64,000 nt of DNA from Pseudomonas cavernae (GTDB taxonomy: Bacteria > Pseudomonadota > Gammaproteobacteria > Pseudomonadales > Pseudomonadaceae): assembly GCF_003595175.1 (NCBI RefSeq), contig NZ_CP032419.1:4526001-4590000 (forward strand), given 5' to 3'. Position 1 is the first letter of the stretch. The number at the start of each line of letters is the position of its first letter. Below are positions 47,303 through 57,049 of the stretch, in pieces. The notes under the pieces are model-generated. The model saw nothing but the letters and a program-made list of their open reading frames with translations. It was not told where the DNA came from and ran no database searches. Both the position numbers and the translations under genes were made by a program.

Positions 47303-48568
47303 ATGCCTCGTGCCCTGCTTGCCCTTCTTTGCCTCTGCTTGCTCAGCCCGGCCATGGCCGATCAGCGCGCGGAAACCCAGCAGCAGCTGGAAGCGGCGCG
47401 CAAAGACATCAACGAGCTGAAAAAACTGCTCAACCAGGTCGAGCAGGAAAAATCCGGCGTGCAGAAACAGCTGCGCCACACCGAAACCGAGATGGGCGAC
47501 CTGGAAAAGCAGGTCAAGTCCCTGCAGGACGAGCTGAAGGACAGCGAGACCGAGCTGCAGCGCCTGGATGACGAGAAAAAAAAACTCGACAGCGCGCGCC
47601 ATGAACAGCAGCGCCTGATCGGCATCCAGGCCCGCGCCGCCTATCAGGCCGGCAATCAGGAGCCCCTGCGTCTGCTGCTCAACCAGCAGCAGCCGGCGCA
47701 GTTCTCGCGCACCCTCACCTACTACGAATACCTCGGCCAGGCGCGGGTCGACCAGCTCAACACCTTCAATGAAACGCTGCGCCAGCTGGCCAATGTCGAG
47801 CAGGACATCGCCACCCAGCAAAGCCGCCTGAACGAACAGAAAAGCGCCCTCGACGGCCGCCGTGAGCAGCTGGCGCAGGTGCGCAAGGAGCGCCAGCTGG
47901 CCCTGGCGCAACTGAACCAGCAGTCCAGCGAACGCAGCCGCAAGCTCAAGGCCCGCGAGCAGAACCAGGCCGAGCTCGGCCGCGTGCTGAAAACCATCGA
48001 GGAAACCCTGGCCCGCCAGGAGCGCGAAGCCAAGGCCGCCGCCGAAGCCGCCCGTCAGCGCGCGCTGGCCGAGCAGCGTCTGGCCGCCAGCCAGCCGCCA
48101 AGCAAGGCCAAGCCGGCCGCTGCCGGGCCGCTGGTGTCCAGCAGCGGCGCCAATTACGGCGGGCCGTTCGGCCAGGCGCGCGGCAAGCTGCCGTGGCCGG
48201 TCAGCGGCCGTCTGGTGGCCCGCTACGGTGCCCCGCGCGGCGGCGACGCGCGCAGCACCTGGGACGGCGTGCTGATCGGCGCCAGCGCCGGCAGCCAAGT
48301 GCGCGCCGTGCACGGCGGCCGGGTGGTGTTCGCCGACTGGTTGCGCGGCGCCGGGCTTCTGGTCATTCTGGATCATGGCAACGGCTACCTGAGCCTCTAC
48401 GGCCATAATCAGAGTCTGTTGAAAGATGCCGGCGATATCGTCAAGGCCGGCGAGCCGATCGCCACCGTTGGCACCAGTGGCGGGCAAGACGCCCCGGCCC
48501 TGTATTTTGCGATTCGTCAGCAGGGCCGCCCCAGCGACCCCGCTCAGTGGTGCCGCGCGCAGGGCTAG
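47303..48568 (+). CDS. envC: Murein hydrolase activator EnvC-like (LytM domain)
   Basis: 421 residues. Signal peptide ends AMA (about 19); two long coiled coils follow (about 22-110 and 160-265, Gln/Glu/Lys-rich), then a basic Ala-rich linker and a C-terminal LytM/M23 domain (about 300-421; LDHGNGYLSLYGHNQSLL). The first zinc-ligand region reads GGDARSTWDGV without the HxxxD His, so the domain is degenerate, as expected for an activator of amidases rather than an enzyme. I chose ATG 47303; the frame opens upstream at 47189 through the gpmI terminator area. ctpA follows after 49 bases. Confidence 0.92.
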   Translation: MPRALLALLCLCLLSPAMADQRAETQQQLEAARKDINELKKLLNQVEQEKSGVQKQLRHTETEMGDLEKQVKSLQDELKDSETELQRLDDEKKKLDSARHEQQRLIGIQARAAYQAGNQEPLRLLLNQQQPAQFSRTLTYYEYLGQARVDQLNTFNETLRQLANVEQDIATQQSRLNEQKSALDGRREQLAQVRKERQLALAQLNQQSSERSRKLKAREQNQAELGRVLKTIEETLARQEREAKAAAEAARQRALAEQRLAASQPPSKAKPAAAGPLVSSSGANYGGPFGQARGKLPWPVSGRLVARYGAPRGGDARSTWDGVLIGASAGSQVRAVHGGRVVFADWLRGAGLLVILDHGNGYLSLYGHNQSLLKDAGDIVKAGEPIATVGTSGGQDAPALYFAIRQQGRPSDPAQWCRAQG

Positions 48569-48617
48569 GAAGCTCGCGTCTTGGTAGCGCCGCACATTAT
48601 TTAGGAGTCAGTCTCAC

Positions 48618-49934
48618 ATGCCGCATTTGCCCCGCCTCACTTCCCTGGCTGCCGCGCTTGCGCTGCTGCTAGGCGCGCCGCTGCTGCCAGCCGCCGAGTC
48701 GAGCCCGCCGGCGGTCGACGCCGCCGCCAAGGACAAGGCGCCGCTGCCGCTGGATGAACTGCGCACCTTCGCCGAGGTCCTCGACCGAGTGAAAGCCGCC
48801 TATGTCGAGCCGGTGGACGACAAGACCCTGCTGGAAAATGCGATCAAGGGCATGCTCAGCAACCTCGACCCGCACTCGGCCTATCTCGGCCCCGAGGACT
48901 TCCAGGAACTGCAGGAAAGCACCAGCGGCGAGTTCGGCGGCCTGGGCATCGAGGTCGGTATCGAAGACGGCTTCGTCAAGGTGGTGTCGCCGATCGACGA
49001 CACCCCGGCGTCCAAGGCCGGCATCCAGCCCGGCGACCTGATCATCAAGATCGACGGCCAGCCGACCAAGGGCCTGTCGATGATGGAAGCGGTGGACAAG
49101 ATGCGCGGCAAGCCGGGGCAGAAGATCCAACTGACCCTGGTGCGCGAAGGCGGCCAGCCCTTCGACCTGGAGCTGACCCGCGCGGTGATCAAGGTCAAGA
49201 GCGTCAAGAGCCAGCTGCTCGAAGCCAACTACGGCTACCTGCGCATCACCCAGTTCCAGGTCAACACCGGCGAGGAAATCGGCAAGGCCCTGGCCAAGCT
49301 GCGCAAGGACAACGACGGCAAGAAGCTGCGCGGCCTGGTCCTCGACTTGCGCAACAACCCCGGCGGCGTGCTGCAGTCGGCAGTGGAGGTCGCCGACCAC
49401 TTCCTCAAGAAGGGTCTGATCGTCTACACCAAGGGCCGCATCGCCAATTCCGAGCTGCGCTTCTCCGCCGACCCGGCCGACGCCAGCGAAGGCGTGCCGC
49501 TGGTGGTGCTGATCAACGGCGGCAGCGCCTCGGCCTCGGAGATCGTCGCCGGCGCCCTGCAGGACCACAAGCGCGCGATCCTGATGGGCACCGACAGCTT
49601 CGGCAAGGGCTCGGTGCAGACCGTGCTGCCGCTGAGCAACGAGCGCGCGCTGAAGATCACCACCGCGCTGTACTTCACCCCCAACGGCCGCTCGATCCAG
49701 GCCCAGGGCATCATTCCGGACATCGAAGTGACCCGCGCCAAGATCACCCGCGAGCAGGATGGCGAGATCTACAAGGAAGCCGACCTGGCCGGCCACCTCG
49801 GCAACGGCAACGGCGGCGCAGACAAACCGAGCGCCAAGAAGGCGGCCGCCATGCCGCGCCCACAGGACGACGACTTCCAGCTCGGCCAGGCGCTCAACCT
49901 GCTCAAGGGCCTCAACGTCACCCGCGGCGGCTAA
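48618..49934 (+). CDS. ctpA: Carboxyl-terminal processing protease CtpA (S41)
   Basis: 438-residue periplasmic serine protease. Signal peptide (about 1-24), PDZ domain (about 105-185; SPIDDTPASKAGIQPGD as fragment), and S41 core with the Ser nucleophile in NGGSASASEI and Lys in DSFGKGSVQT. The C-terminus is Ala/Lys-rich and ends LLKGLNVTRGG. In P. aeruginosa CtpA with LbcA degrades peptidoglycan cross-link hydrolases. Operon gpmI-envC-ctpA matches PA5131-PA5134. Confidence 0.95.
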   Translation: MPHLPRLTSLAAALALLLGAPLLPAAESSPPAVDAAAKDKAPLPLDELRTFAEVLDRVKAAYVEPVDDKTLLENAIKGMLSNLDPHSAYLGPEDFQELQESTSGEFGGLGIEVGIEDGFVKVVSPIDDTPASKAGIQPGDLIIKIDGQPTKGLSMMEAVDKMRGKPGQKIQLTLVREGGQPFDLELTRAVIKVKSVKSQLLEANYGYLRITQFQVNTGEEIGKALAKLRKDNDGKKLRGLVLDLRNNPGGVLQSAVEVADHFLKKGLIVYTKGRIANSELRFSADPADASEGVPLVVLINGGSASASEIVAGALQDHKRAILMGTDSFGKGSVQTVLPLSNERALKITTALYFTPNGRSIQAQGIIPDIEVTRAKITREQDGEIYKEADLAGHLGNGNGGADKPSAKKAAAMPRPQDDDFQLGQALNLLKGLNVTRGG

Positions 49935-49957
49935 ACCGGCGGAGCGACTGCAGAAAC

Positions 49958-49987
49958 AAAAAACCCGGGCCTTGGTCCGGGTTTTTT
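49958..49987 (+). terminator. Rho-independent terminator of ctpA
   Basis: AAAAAACCCGG (49958-49968), an eight-base loop that can itself pair, then CCGGGTTTTTT (49977-49987). 23 bases after the ctpA stop and 18 bases before element D. Confidence 0.92.
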
Positions 49988-50005
49988 ATGGGCCCATCGG
50001 CCTTA

Positions 50006-50144
50006 GAACCTGTTTCGGATCTCGCGAGCTAGAGTCATACAAGGCAAAACGGCTGAGGATGCGGAGTTTACGAGTTGTAAATGAGCATTCCGAAGCCGTT
50101 TTTAACGCCGTTTGGCCGACGCGCAGCAGATCCGAGACAGGTTC
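50006..50144. mobile_element. MITE-like element D, 3-bp TTA duplication
   Basis: 139 bp. Left end GAACCTGTTTCGGATCT and right end AGATCCGAGACAGGTTC are inverted at 16 of 17 positions. Flanked by TTA at 50003-50005 and 50145-50147; the right copy is the TAA stop of the reverse-strand binding-protein gene. Differs from element C by only a few bases, so both are recent. No coding capacity. Confidence 0.9.
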
Positions 50145-50900
50145 TTACAGATAGCTGTTGAGGATGTCATCAACGAAGCCCTCGGCACGCATCTGCTCCA
50201 GCGCGGCCTGGAGCTTCTGCACCACCTCGTCCGGCACATCCTTGTTCAGCGCCAGGAACAGCTCGGCGCTGTTGAAGCGCAGCACGGTCTTCAGCCCGGA
50301 CACGCCCTCCTGCTTGGCCAGGTAGCGCCCGGCCGGATCGCCGCTGGCCCACAGGTCGATCTGCCCGCTCTCGAGCTTCTTGGCATTCTCCTGGTCGCGC
50401 AGCGCGGTGATCGGCTCCAGCTTGTGCTGGGTCAGGTACTCGGCGATGGCATCGCCCTTGTAGGCGCCGATCTTGTACTGCTTGGCCTGCTCCAGGCTGC
50501 CGAGGGTGATCGGGCTGTCGCTCTTGGCCAGCAGCACCCAGTCGTCCGGACCGATCGGACCGACCCACTTGAACAGCTGCTCGCGCTCCGGCAGACGGGC
50601 GGTGACGAACACGCCGTAGTCCGGCTTCTCCAACGCCAGCTTGTAGATGCGGTCCCAGGGGAAGCGCAGGGTCAGGCTGTACTTGATCCCGGCGCGCTTG
50701 AACATCTCGCGCACGATGTCGGCGGCGATGCCGTCGATGTTGTCTTCCTGGGCGAAGTTCTTGCCGTTGATCGCCATGTTGTAGGGCGGGAAGTTCTCGG
50801 TCAGCAGGACCACGCTGTAGTTTTCGTCCACTTCGGCGCGCGCGGCGGTGGAGAGCACCAGCAAGGTGCCGGCAAACGTGAGCAGCAGGCGTTTCAACAT
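50145..50900 (-). CDS. Periplasmic solute-binding protein (family 3 type)
   Basis: 251 residues with a signal peptide ending ARA (about 22). The mature part has LLTENFPPYNMAINGK, DNIDGIAADIVREMFKRAG and WDRIYKLALEKPDYGVF, typical of the SBP_bac_3-like proteins found as orphans in pseudomonads rather than the classical amino acid importer type. No permease or ATPase adjoins it. It sits downstream of hisF on the same strand (112-base gap). The ligand is unknown. Its stop codon is the element D target. Confidence 0.87.
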   Translation of the reverse strand: MLKRLLLTFAGTLLVLSTAARAEVDENYSVVLLTENFPPYNMAINGKNFAQEDNIDGIAADIVREMFKRAGIKYSLTLRFPWDRIYKLALEKPDYGVFVTARLPEREQLFKWVGPIGPDDWVLLAKSDSPITLGSLEQAKQYKIGAYKGDAIAEYLTQHKLEPITALRDQENAKKLESGQIDLWASGDPAGRYLAKQEGVSGLKTVLRFNSAELFLALNKDVPDEVVQKLQAALEQMRAEGFVDDILNSYL

Positions 50901-51012
50901 AAGCCACTACCTAAGTCAGAGGGATCGGAAAGGTGCTGGAGCGCAGCTCACTGCGCTCGCGGAGCTCAATAGTAGGCAAGAACCGCGCTCAGCGCCCGCT
51001 CTAAACCGCGGC

Positions 51013-51783
51013 TCAGCGCACCACGATGCCACGACTGGCCAAATAGGCCTTGGCCTCCGGCACGGTGTATTCGCCGAAGTGGAAGATGCTCGCCGCCAGC
51101 ACGGCTGAGGCCTTGCCTTCGAGGATGCCGGCGGCCAGGTGTTCGAGGTTGCCGACGCCGCCGGAGGCGATCACCGGGATACCCACGGTGTCGCTGATGG
51201 CGCGGGTGACACCGAGGTCGTAGCCGCGCTTGACGCCGTCCTGATCCATGCTGGTCAGGAGGATCTCGCCGGCGCCGAGGTCTTCCATCTTCTTCGCCCA
51301 GGCCACCGCATCGAGACCGGTCGGCTTGCGCCCGCCATGGGTGAAGATTTCCCAGCGCGGGGGTTCGCCGGGGGCGGAAACCTTCTTGGCGTCGATGGCG
51401 ACGACGATGCACTGCGAGCCGAAACGGTCGGCCGCCTCGCCGACGAATTCCGGGGTGAACACCGCAGCGGTGTTGATCGACACCTTGTCGGCGCCGGCAT
51501 TCAGCAGGTTGCGGATGTCCTGCACGGTGCGCACGCCGCCGCCGACGGTGAGCGGGATGAACACCTGGCTGGCCATGCGCTCGACGGTGTGCAGGGTAGT
51601 GTCGCGGCCATCGACGCTGGCGGTGATGTCGAGGAAGGTGATCTCGTCGGCGCCCTGCTCGTCGTAGCGGCGGGCGATCTCCACCGGGTCGCCGGCGTCG
51701 CGGATGTTCTCGAACTTGACGCCCTTGACCACGCGGCCGTTGTCGACGTCGAGGCAGGGGATGATGCGTTTTGCCAGTGCCAT
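51013..51783 (-). CDS. hisF: Imidazole glycerol phosphate synthase, cyclase subunit
   Basis: 256-residue TIM barrel that, with HisH, closes the imidazole ring. Starts [21 protein letters not shown]; catalytic Asp11-type in CLDVD, and second Asp in LLTSMDQDG; phosphate loops GGGVRT and ASGGVGN. I chose ATG 51783; the frame is open through the repeat upstream. Last his gene of the reverse operon. Confidence 0.97.
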   Translation of the reverse strand: MALAKRIIPCLDVDNGRVVKGVKFENIRDAGDPVEIARRYDEQGADEITFLDITASVDGRDTTLHTVERMASQVFIPLTVGGGVRTVQDIRNLLNAGADKVSINTAAVFTPEFVGEAADRFGSQCIVVAIDAKKVSAPGEPPRWEIFTHGGRKPTGLDAVAWAKKMEDLGAGEILLTSMDQDGVKRGYDLGVTRAISDTVGIPVIASGGVGNLEHLAAGILEGKASAVLAASIFHFGEYTVPEAKAYLASRGIVVR

Positions 51784-51802
51784 TGCGGTGCTCTCGCGAC
51801 TT

Positions 51803-51876
51803 GTAGGGTGGACAACGCTTTGCTTGTCCACCATCGATCGGTGGAAAACGCTTCGCGGTTTTCCACCCTACCCTAC
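51803..51876. repeat. Palindromic repeats, GTAGGGTGGA family, inside the his operon
   Basis: 74 bp: GTAGGGTGGACAACG to TTGTCCACC (first hairpin) and GGTGGAAAACGC to TTTTCCACCCTAC (second). They fill most of the 100-base gap between hisA and hisF, so they are transcribed with the operon and may form RNA hairpins there. Confidence 0.83.
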
Positions 51877-51883
51877 GTTCAGA

Positions 51884-52621
51884 TTAACCCTTGTAGCTGT
51901 CGCACAGCGCCTGCGCTTCGGCGACGTCCAGGGTGCCTTCGTAGATCGCCCGGCCGGTGATCGCGCCGATGATGCCCGGGGCCTTGGCGTCCAGCAGGGC
52001 CTGGATGTCGCCGAGGTTGTGGATGCCGCCGGAGGCGATCACCGGAATCTTCGTGGCGTTGGCCAGGGCGGCGGTGAAGGGCACGTTGCAGCCCTGCATC
52101 ATGCCGTCCTTGGCGATGTCGGTGTAGACGATGGCGGCGACGCCATCGGCCTCGAAACGCTTGGCCAGGTCGATGACCTGCACCTGGCTGATTTCCGCCC
52201 AGCCGTCGGTGGCGACGAAGCCGTCCTTGGCATCCAGGCCGACGATCACCTTGCCGGGGAAGGCCTTGCACGCCTCGCTGACGAACTCCGGCTGCTTGAC
52301 CGCCTTGGTGCCGATGATCACATAGCCGACCCCGGCCTTGACGTAGTGCTCGATGGTTTCCAGCGAGCGGATGCCGCCGCCGATCTGGATCGGCAGTTGC
52401 GGGTAGCGCTTGGCGATGGCGGTGACCACTTCACCGTTGACCGGCTGGCCCTCGAAGGCGCCATTCAGGTCGACCAGGTGCAGGCGCCGGCAGCCGCCGT
52501 CCACCCACTTGGCGGCCATGCTCACCGGGTCGTCGGAGAACACCGTGGAGTCGTCCATGCGGCCCTGGCGTAGACGCACGCAGGCGCCGTCCTTGAGATC
52601 GATAGCGGGAATAATCAGCAT
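51884..52621 (-). CDS. hisA: Phosphoribosylformimino-5-aminoimidazole carboxamide ribotide isomerase
   Basis: 245-residue TIM barrel homologous to HisF; performs the Amadori rearrangement before the HisHF step. Starts [20 protein letters not shown]; catalytic Asp in PAIDLKDG and Asp in YTDIAKDGM; phosphate loops IGGGIRS and ASGGIHN. Forty bases after the DUF2164 gene. Confidence 0.97.
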   Translation of the reverse strand: MLIIPAIDLKDGACVRLRQGRMDDSTVFSDDPVSMAAKWVDGGCRRLHLVDLNGAFEGQPVNGEVVTAIAKRYPQLPIQIGGGIRSLETIEHYVKAGVGYVIIGTKAVKQPEFVSEACKAFPGKVIVGLDAKDGFVATDGWAEISQVQVIDLAKRFEADGVAAIVYTDIAKDGMMQGCNVPFTAALANATKIPVIASGGIHNLGDIQALLDAKAPGIIGAITGRAIYEGTLDVAEAQALCDSYKG

Positions 52622-52661
52622 CGCGGAAACCTGTTTGAGTCTTGAGTTCGGTTAGGACGGG

Positions 52662-52919
52662 TCAGCTCTTCTCGAGCGCCCACAAGTCGCTTTCGATGCT
52701 CTGGAACCTGTCGGCCAGGTGCGCCTGCACATCGGCAATCGCCTTGTTGTAAAAGTGTGGCGCCACTTCGCGGGTGAACAACTCGAGCACTTCCTGCACC
52801 TCGAAGGAACCCAGCTGCAGCTCGAAGCGCTCCTCGAGGAAGCGTTTGATACTCTGCAATGCGGCCCGCTCCTGGGCGGCGTCCAGCGCCAGGATCGGCG
52901 GCTTCTTGGCGCGGCTCAC
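52662..52919 (-). CDS. DUF2164 family protein inside the his operon
   Basis: 85-residue helical protein of the DUF2164 family ([17 protein letters not shown], then [18 protein letters not shown]). The function is unknown. Its ATG overlaps the hisH stop by four bases, so it is translationally coupled to the his genes, a conserved arrangement in Pseudomonas. Whether it has any role in histidine synthesis is not known. Confidence 0.87.
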   Translation of the reverse strand: MSRAKKPPILALDAAQERAALQSIKRFLEERFELQLGSFEVQEVLELFTREVAPHFYNKAIADVQAHLADRFQSIESDLWALEKS

Positions 52920-53554
52920 CAGCGACCATCCCAGGCGGCGAAGTTCTGCAGCAATTGCAGGCCGTGGGTATGGCTCTTCTCCGGGTGGAACTGCACGGCG
53001 AAGCGCGAGCCCTCGGCCAGCGCGGCGGCGAAGTCCTTGCCGTAGTGGCCGCGGCCGGCGACCTGGCGCGGATTGCCAGCCTCGATGTAGTAGCTGTGCA
53101 CGAAGTAGAAGCGCGCCAGGTCCGGAATATCGTGCCAGAGCGGGTGGTCGAGGCTCTGCGCGACTTCGTTCCAGCCCATGTGCGGCACTTTCAGGGCCTC
53201 GCCGTCCTCGACCAGATCCTTGCCGAAGAAGCGCACCTGGCCGGGGAACAGGCCGATGCAGTCGACCCCATCGTTCTCCTCGCTGCGCTCGAGCAGCGCC
53301 TGCATGCCGACGCAGATGCCGAGGAACGGCCGGTCCTGGCTGACTTCGCGGACCAAGCTGTCGAAACCGAGGCGGCGGATCTCGGCCATGCAGTCGCGAA
53401 TCGCGCCGACGCCGGGGAACACCACGCGGTCGGCCTCACGAATCACCTGCGCATCGCTGGTGATCTGCACCCGCCCGGCACCGACATGCTCGAGGGCCTT
53501 GGCCACCGAGTGCAGGTTGCCCATGCCATAGTCGATTACGGCAACGCTTTGCAT
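52916..53554 (-). CDS. hisH: Imidazole glycerol phosphate synthase, glutaminase subunit
   Basis: 212-residue class I glutamine amidotransferase supplying ammonia to HisF. Starts [13 protein letters not shown]; nucleophile Cys in LGICVGMQ; His and Glu of the triad in VQFHPEKS near the end. I chose ATG 53554, which shares one base with the hisB stop; the open frame continues far upstream in another frame of hisB and is a shadow. Confidence 0.97.
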   Translation of the reverse strand: MQSVAVIDYGMGNLHSVAKALEHVGAGRVQITSDAQVIREADRVVFPGVGAIRDCMAEIRRLGFDSLVREVSQDRPFLGICVGMQALLERSEENDGVDCIGLFPGQVRFFGKDLVEDGEALKVPHMGWNEVAQSLDHPLWHDIPDLARFYFVHSYYIEAGNPRQVAGRGHYGKDFAAALAEGSRFAVQFHPEKSHTHGLQLLQNFAAWDGRW

Positions 53555-54147
53555 CAGAGCATGCCCTTGGTCGACGGCATCTGCCCGGCCATGCGCGGGT
53601 CCAGTTCGACGGCCATGCGCAGCGCGCGGCCGAAGGCCTTGAACACCGTCTCGATCTGGTGGTGGGTGTTGTGCCCGCGTAGGTTGTCGATGTGCAGGCT
53701 GACCAGAGCGTGGTTGACAAAGCCCTGGAAGAACTCCTGGAACAGGTCGACGTCGAAGCCGCCGACCACCGCGCGGGTGAACGGCACGTGCATCTGCAGG
53801 CCGGGACGGCCGGAGAAGTCGATCACCACGCGCGACAACGCTTCGTCCAGCGGCACATAGGAGTGACCGTAACGGGTCATACCCTTCTTGTCGCCGATGG
53901 CCTTGGTGAAGGCCTGGCCGAGGGTGATACCGACATCTTCGACGGTGTGGTGGTCGTCGATATGCAGATCGCCCTGGCACTCGATGTCCAGGTCGATCAG
54001 GCCATGACGGGCGATCTGCTCGAGCATGTGCTCGAGGAATGGCACGCCGATGGCGAAGCGCGCCTTGCCAGTGCCATCCAAGTTGATCGAAACCTTGATC
54101 TGGGTTTCCAGGGTGTTGCGTTCGACGGACGCCGTACGTTCGGCCAT
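53554..54147 (-). CDS. hisB: Imidazoleglycerol-phosphate dehydratase
   Basis: 197-residue manganese enzyme of histidine synthesis, monofunctional (no phosphatase domain). Metal-binding repeats DDHHTVED and GHNTHHQIE, plus [18 protein letters not shown] chose ATG 54147 ([17 protein letters not shown]); the frame starts four codons earlier. First gene of the reverse operon hisB-hisH-DUF2164-hisA-hisF. A TATAAT (complement of 54183-54188) 36 bases upstream is a probable -10 for the operon. Confidence 0.97.
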   Translation of the reverse strand: MAERTASVERNTLETQIKVSINLDGTGKARFAIGVPFLEHMLEQIARHGLIDLDIECQGDLHIDDHHTVEDVGITLGQAFTKAIGDKKGMTRYGHSYVPLDEALSRVVIDFSGRPGLQMHVPFTRAVVGGFDVDLFQEFFQGFVNHALVSLHIDNLRGHNTHHQIETVFKAFGRALRMAVELDPRMAGQMPSTKGML

Positions 54148-54272
54148 CACCAGCTCCACAAATGCTCACGGAAAAGGCCGGCATTATAGGCTTTCGCGGC
54201 CGCACGCGGCTACCGACCGCAGCCACTCGCGGTTTACACTCGTCGCCCCACGCCCCCGCCGGAGCCCCCGCC

Positions 54273-54671
54273 ATGCCCGTGTTCGTCGAAGTCGTCAGCG
54301 CCCCCACGGCGCAGGATCACAGCGATCTGGCGAAGATCTATGCCGATGCCCCGGCCTGGCTACTGGTGCCCTATGCCGACGCCGCGGCTCTGATTCAGGC
54401 CGGCCTGGATAACGGCACCCTGGTCGCCGGGCGCTTCAACGATCGCCTGCTCGGCGCCGCCCTGCTCGAACGCGGCGCCGCGCATTGGCAGCTGTCGCAC
54501 CTGTGCGTACGCAAGGCCACCCGCCAGCGCGGCGTCGCTCGCCGCCTGCTCGACGAGGCCCAGCGCCTGGCCACCGAAGCCGGCAAGCCGCTGCACCTGG
54601 CCGCCCCCACCGGCCACCTGGAGAGTCAGGCCCTGGCCGCGCGCACGCACTTGCCGCTGGGCCCGCTGTAA
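54273..54671 (+). CDS. PanZ-like GNAT-domain protein
   Basis: 132-residue protein with a compact GNAT acetyltransferase fold: [18 protein letters not shown], and the acetyl-CoA loop [17 protein letters not shown]. This resembles PanZ/PanM, an acetyl-CoA sensor that triggers cleavage of aspartate decarboxylase PanD in enterobacteria. Whether the pseudomonad homologue does so is not known. Divergent from hisB with 125 bases between. I chose ATG 54273; the frame opens 37 codons upstream inside the promoter region. Confidence 0.75.
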   Translation: MPVFVEVVSAPTAQDHSDLAKIYADAPAWLLVPYADAAALIQAGLDNGTLVAGRFNDRLLGAALLERGAAHWQLSHLCVRKATRQRGVARRLLDEAQRLATEAGKPLHLAAPTGHLESQALAARTHLPLGPL

Positions 54672-54817
54672 CGCCTACGCCGGTCCGGCGGCCGCGCCGA
54701 CGCGGGAACCTGCCGCCGCTCGGCCCGTCCAACCCGCTACACGTCTGGCGGCGCAGCAGTTTTCCGCCACTCTGTATACTCCGCTATCACCCTGCTATTG
54801 CACACAAGGACTCGTCG

Positions 54818-57049
54818 ATGAAATCGCTCGGCAAAATTCTCGGCCTGGTCTTCCTCGGCCTGTTGCTGATCGTCGTGGCGCTGGGCTTCGCCCTCACCCA
54901 CCTGTTCGATCCCAACGACTACAAGGACGAAATCCGCCAGCTCGCCCGCGACAAGGCCAATCTGGAACTGACCCTGAACGGCGACATCGGCTGGAGCCTG
55001 TTCCCCTGGCTCGGCCTCGAGCTGCACGACGCGACGCTGGCCAGCGCCGTCACCCCGGAGCAGCCGTTCGCCGACCTCGACCTGCTCGGCCTGTCGGTGC
55101 GCGTGCTGCCGCTGCTGCGCAAGGAAGTGCAGATGAGCGACATCCGCGTCGAAGGCCTGAACCTGACCTTGCACCGCGACGAACAAGGCCACGGCAACTG
55201 GCAAGACATCGGCCGCCCGGCCAAGCCCGCCAGCGCTCCGGCCGACGCCAGCCAGTCGGCTCCGAGCACGCCTGCCAGCACCGACGCGGCCGAGGAGAAA
55301 CCGGCGCAGCCGCTGAAGCTGGATATCGACAGCCTGATCGTCAACAACGCGCGTATCGACTACCAGGACGCCAAGAGCGGGCGGCAATTCAGCGCCGAAA
55401 GCATCCAGCTGACCACCGGCGCGATCCGCGAAGGGACCAATATTCCGCTGAAGCTGACCGCCTTCCTCGGCAGCAACCAACCGCTGCTGCGCGCCAAGAC
55501 CGAACTGCAGGGCGAACTGCGCTTCGATCGCGCGCTCAAGCGCTACCAGCTGGAAGACCTGAAACTGTCCGGCGAGGCCTCCGGCGAGCCGCTGCAAGGC
55601 AAGACCGCGACCTTCGCCGTGCAGGGCCAATTGCTGCTCGACCAGGCGGCGCAGATCGCCGAATGGACCGGCCTGAAGCTGTCGGTCAACCAGCTGCGCG
55701 CCCTCGGCGAGCTGAAGGTGCGCGAACTGAACAAGACCCCCAAACTCACTGGCGGCCTGTCCATCGCCCAGTTCAACCTGCGCGAATTCCTCGACAGCCT
55801 CGGCCAGCCGCTGCCGGCCATGGCCGACGGCAACAGCCTGAGCAAGCTCGAGCTGGTCGCCCGTCTGAACGGCAGCCCGAACAGCCTGGCCCTGGACGAA
55901 CTGAACCTGAAGCTGGACGACAGCAGCTTCAGCGGCCGCCTCGCCGTGGCCGATTTCGCCAAGCAGGCGCTGCGCGCGCAGCTGAAGGGCGACCGCCTCG
56001 ACCTCGACCGCTACCTGCCGGCGAAAGCCGCCAAGGCCGCCGATGCCGCCAGCGCCAGCCGCCAGGCCGAAGTGCAAAGCACCGTCGCCACCGCCACCAC
56101 TCAAGGCAACAGCGAACTGCCCAAGGCCCCGACCCAACAGGCCTGGAGCGAGGCGCCGCTGCTGCCGGTGGAGCGCCTGCGCAGCCTCGATCTGGAGCTG
56201 GACCTCGGTCTCGGCCAACTGACCCTGGAAAAACTGCCGATCGAGCAGGCCAGCCTCAAGGTTCAGGGCAAGGACAGCTTGCTGACTCTGCAGGACCTGC
56301 GCGGCGAACTGTACAACGGCCGCTTCGACGCCAAGGCTACGCTCGACGTGCGCCCGCCCGTGCCGCTGCTGACCATACAAAAGCACCTCAGCCAGGTGCC
56401 GGTGGAAAAACTCATCGAGAGCCAGGGGCAGAAAACCCCAGTCACCGGCCGCCTGGACCTGACCACCGACCTCAGCACCAGTGGCAACAGCCAGAAGACC
56501 TGGATCGAAGGCCTCAACGGCAGCGCCAGCTTCACCCTCAACGACGGCGTGCTGCTCAACGCCAACCTCGAACAGCAGCTCTGCCAGGGCATCGCCACCC
56601 TCAACCGCAAGAGCCCGGGTGGCCCGGTCGGCGGCAAGGACACGCCGTTCGAGGAACTCAAGGGCAACCTCAGCTTCCACAACGGCGTCGCCAGCAACCC
56701 CGACCTGCGCGCGCGCATTCCCGGCCTGAGCCTCAAGGGCGACGGCGACGTCGATCTGCGTGTGCTGGGCATGGACTACCGCGTCGGCATCTTCATCGAA
56801 GGCGACAAGCGCGAGATGCCCGACCCAGCCTGCCAGGTCAACCCGCGCTACGTCGGCATCGAATGGCCGGTGCGCTGCCGCGGCCCGCTGGAGCTGGGCG
56901 CCAAGGCCTGCCGCCTGGACCAGGACGGCCTGGGCAAGGTCGCCGCCAAGCTGGCCGGCAGCAAGCTCAACGAAAAGCTCGAAGAAAAACTCGGCGACAA
57001 GGTCAGCCCGGAACTGAAAGACGCACTCAAGGGCCTGTTCAAGCGATGA
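54818..57049 (+). CDS. asmA: AsmA family protein
   Basis: 743-residue envelope protein. N-terminal membrane anchor (about 7-28, [20 protein letters not shown]), then the AsmA N-terminal chorein-like domain ([20 protein letters not shown] as fragment) and a C-terminal AsmA-like repeat region ending with a basic amphipathic tail. An Ala/Pro/Ser linker lies at about 135-165 and another at about 405-440. AsmA proteins are linked to lipid transport between membranes. Ends four bases inside mutY. Confidence 0.93.
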   Translation: MKSLGKILGLVFLGLLLIVVALGFALTHLFDPNDYKDEIRQLARDKANLELTLNGDIGWSLFPWLGLELHDATLASAVTPEQPFADLDLLGLSVRVLPLLRKEVQMSDIRVEGLNLTLHRDEQGHGNWQDIGRPAKPASAPADASQSAPSTPASTDAAEEKPAQPLKLDIDSLIVNNARIDYQDAKSGRQFSAESIQLTTGAIREGTNIPLKLTAFLGSNQPLLRAKTELQGELRFDRALKRYQLEDLKLSGEASGEPLQGKTATFAVQGQLLLDQAAQIAEWTGLKLSVNQLRALGELKVRELNKTPKLTGGLSIAQFNLREFLDSLGQPLPAMADGNSLSKLELVARLNGSPNSLALDELNLKLDDSSFSGRLAVADFAKQALRAQLKGDRLDLDRYLPAKAAKAADAASASRQAEVQSTVATATTQGNSELPKAPTQQAWSEAPLLPVERLRSLDLELDLGLGQLTLEKLPIEQASLKVQGKDSLLTLQDLRGELYNGRFDAKATLDVRPPVPLLTIQKHLSQVPVEKLIESQGQKTPVTGRLDLTTDLSTSGNSQKTWIEGLNGSASFTLNDGVLLNANLEQQLCQGIATLNRKSPGGPVGGKDTPFEELKGNLSFHNGVASNPDLRARIPGLSLKGDGDVDLRVLGMDYRVGIFIEGDKREMPDPACQVNPRYVGIEWPVRCRGPLELGAKACRLDQDGLGKVAAKLAGSKLNEKLEEKLGDKVSPELKDALKGLFKR

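Noticed and set aside
53555-54307. N-terminal extension of hisH through hisB to 463 residues
   Set aside because: The upstream part is an out-of-frame shadow of hisB; the family start at 53554 fits HisH exactly.
54737-56680. Long reverse-strand open frame opposite asmA (647 codons)
   Set aside because: Antisense shadow with low-complexity composition; asmA has clear anchor, domain and operon context.
55663-57045. Extension of the mutY frame back through asmA
   Set aside because: Arg/Gln/Pro-rich shadow of asmA; MutY starts at [15 protein letters not shown] with the usual four-base overlap.
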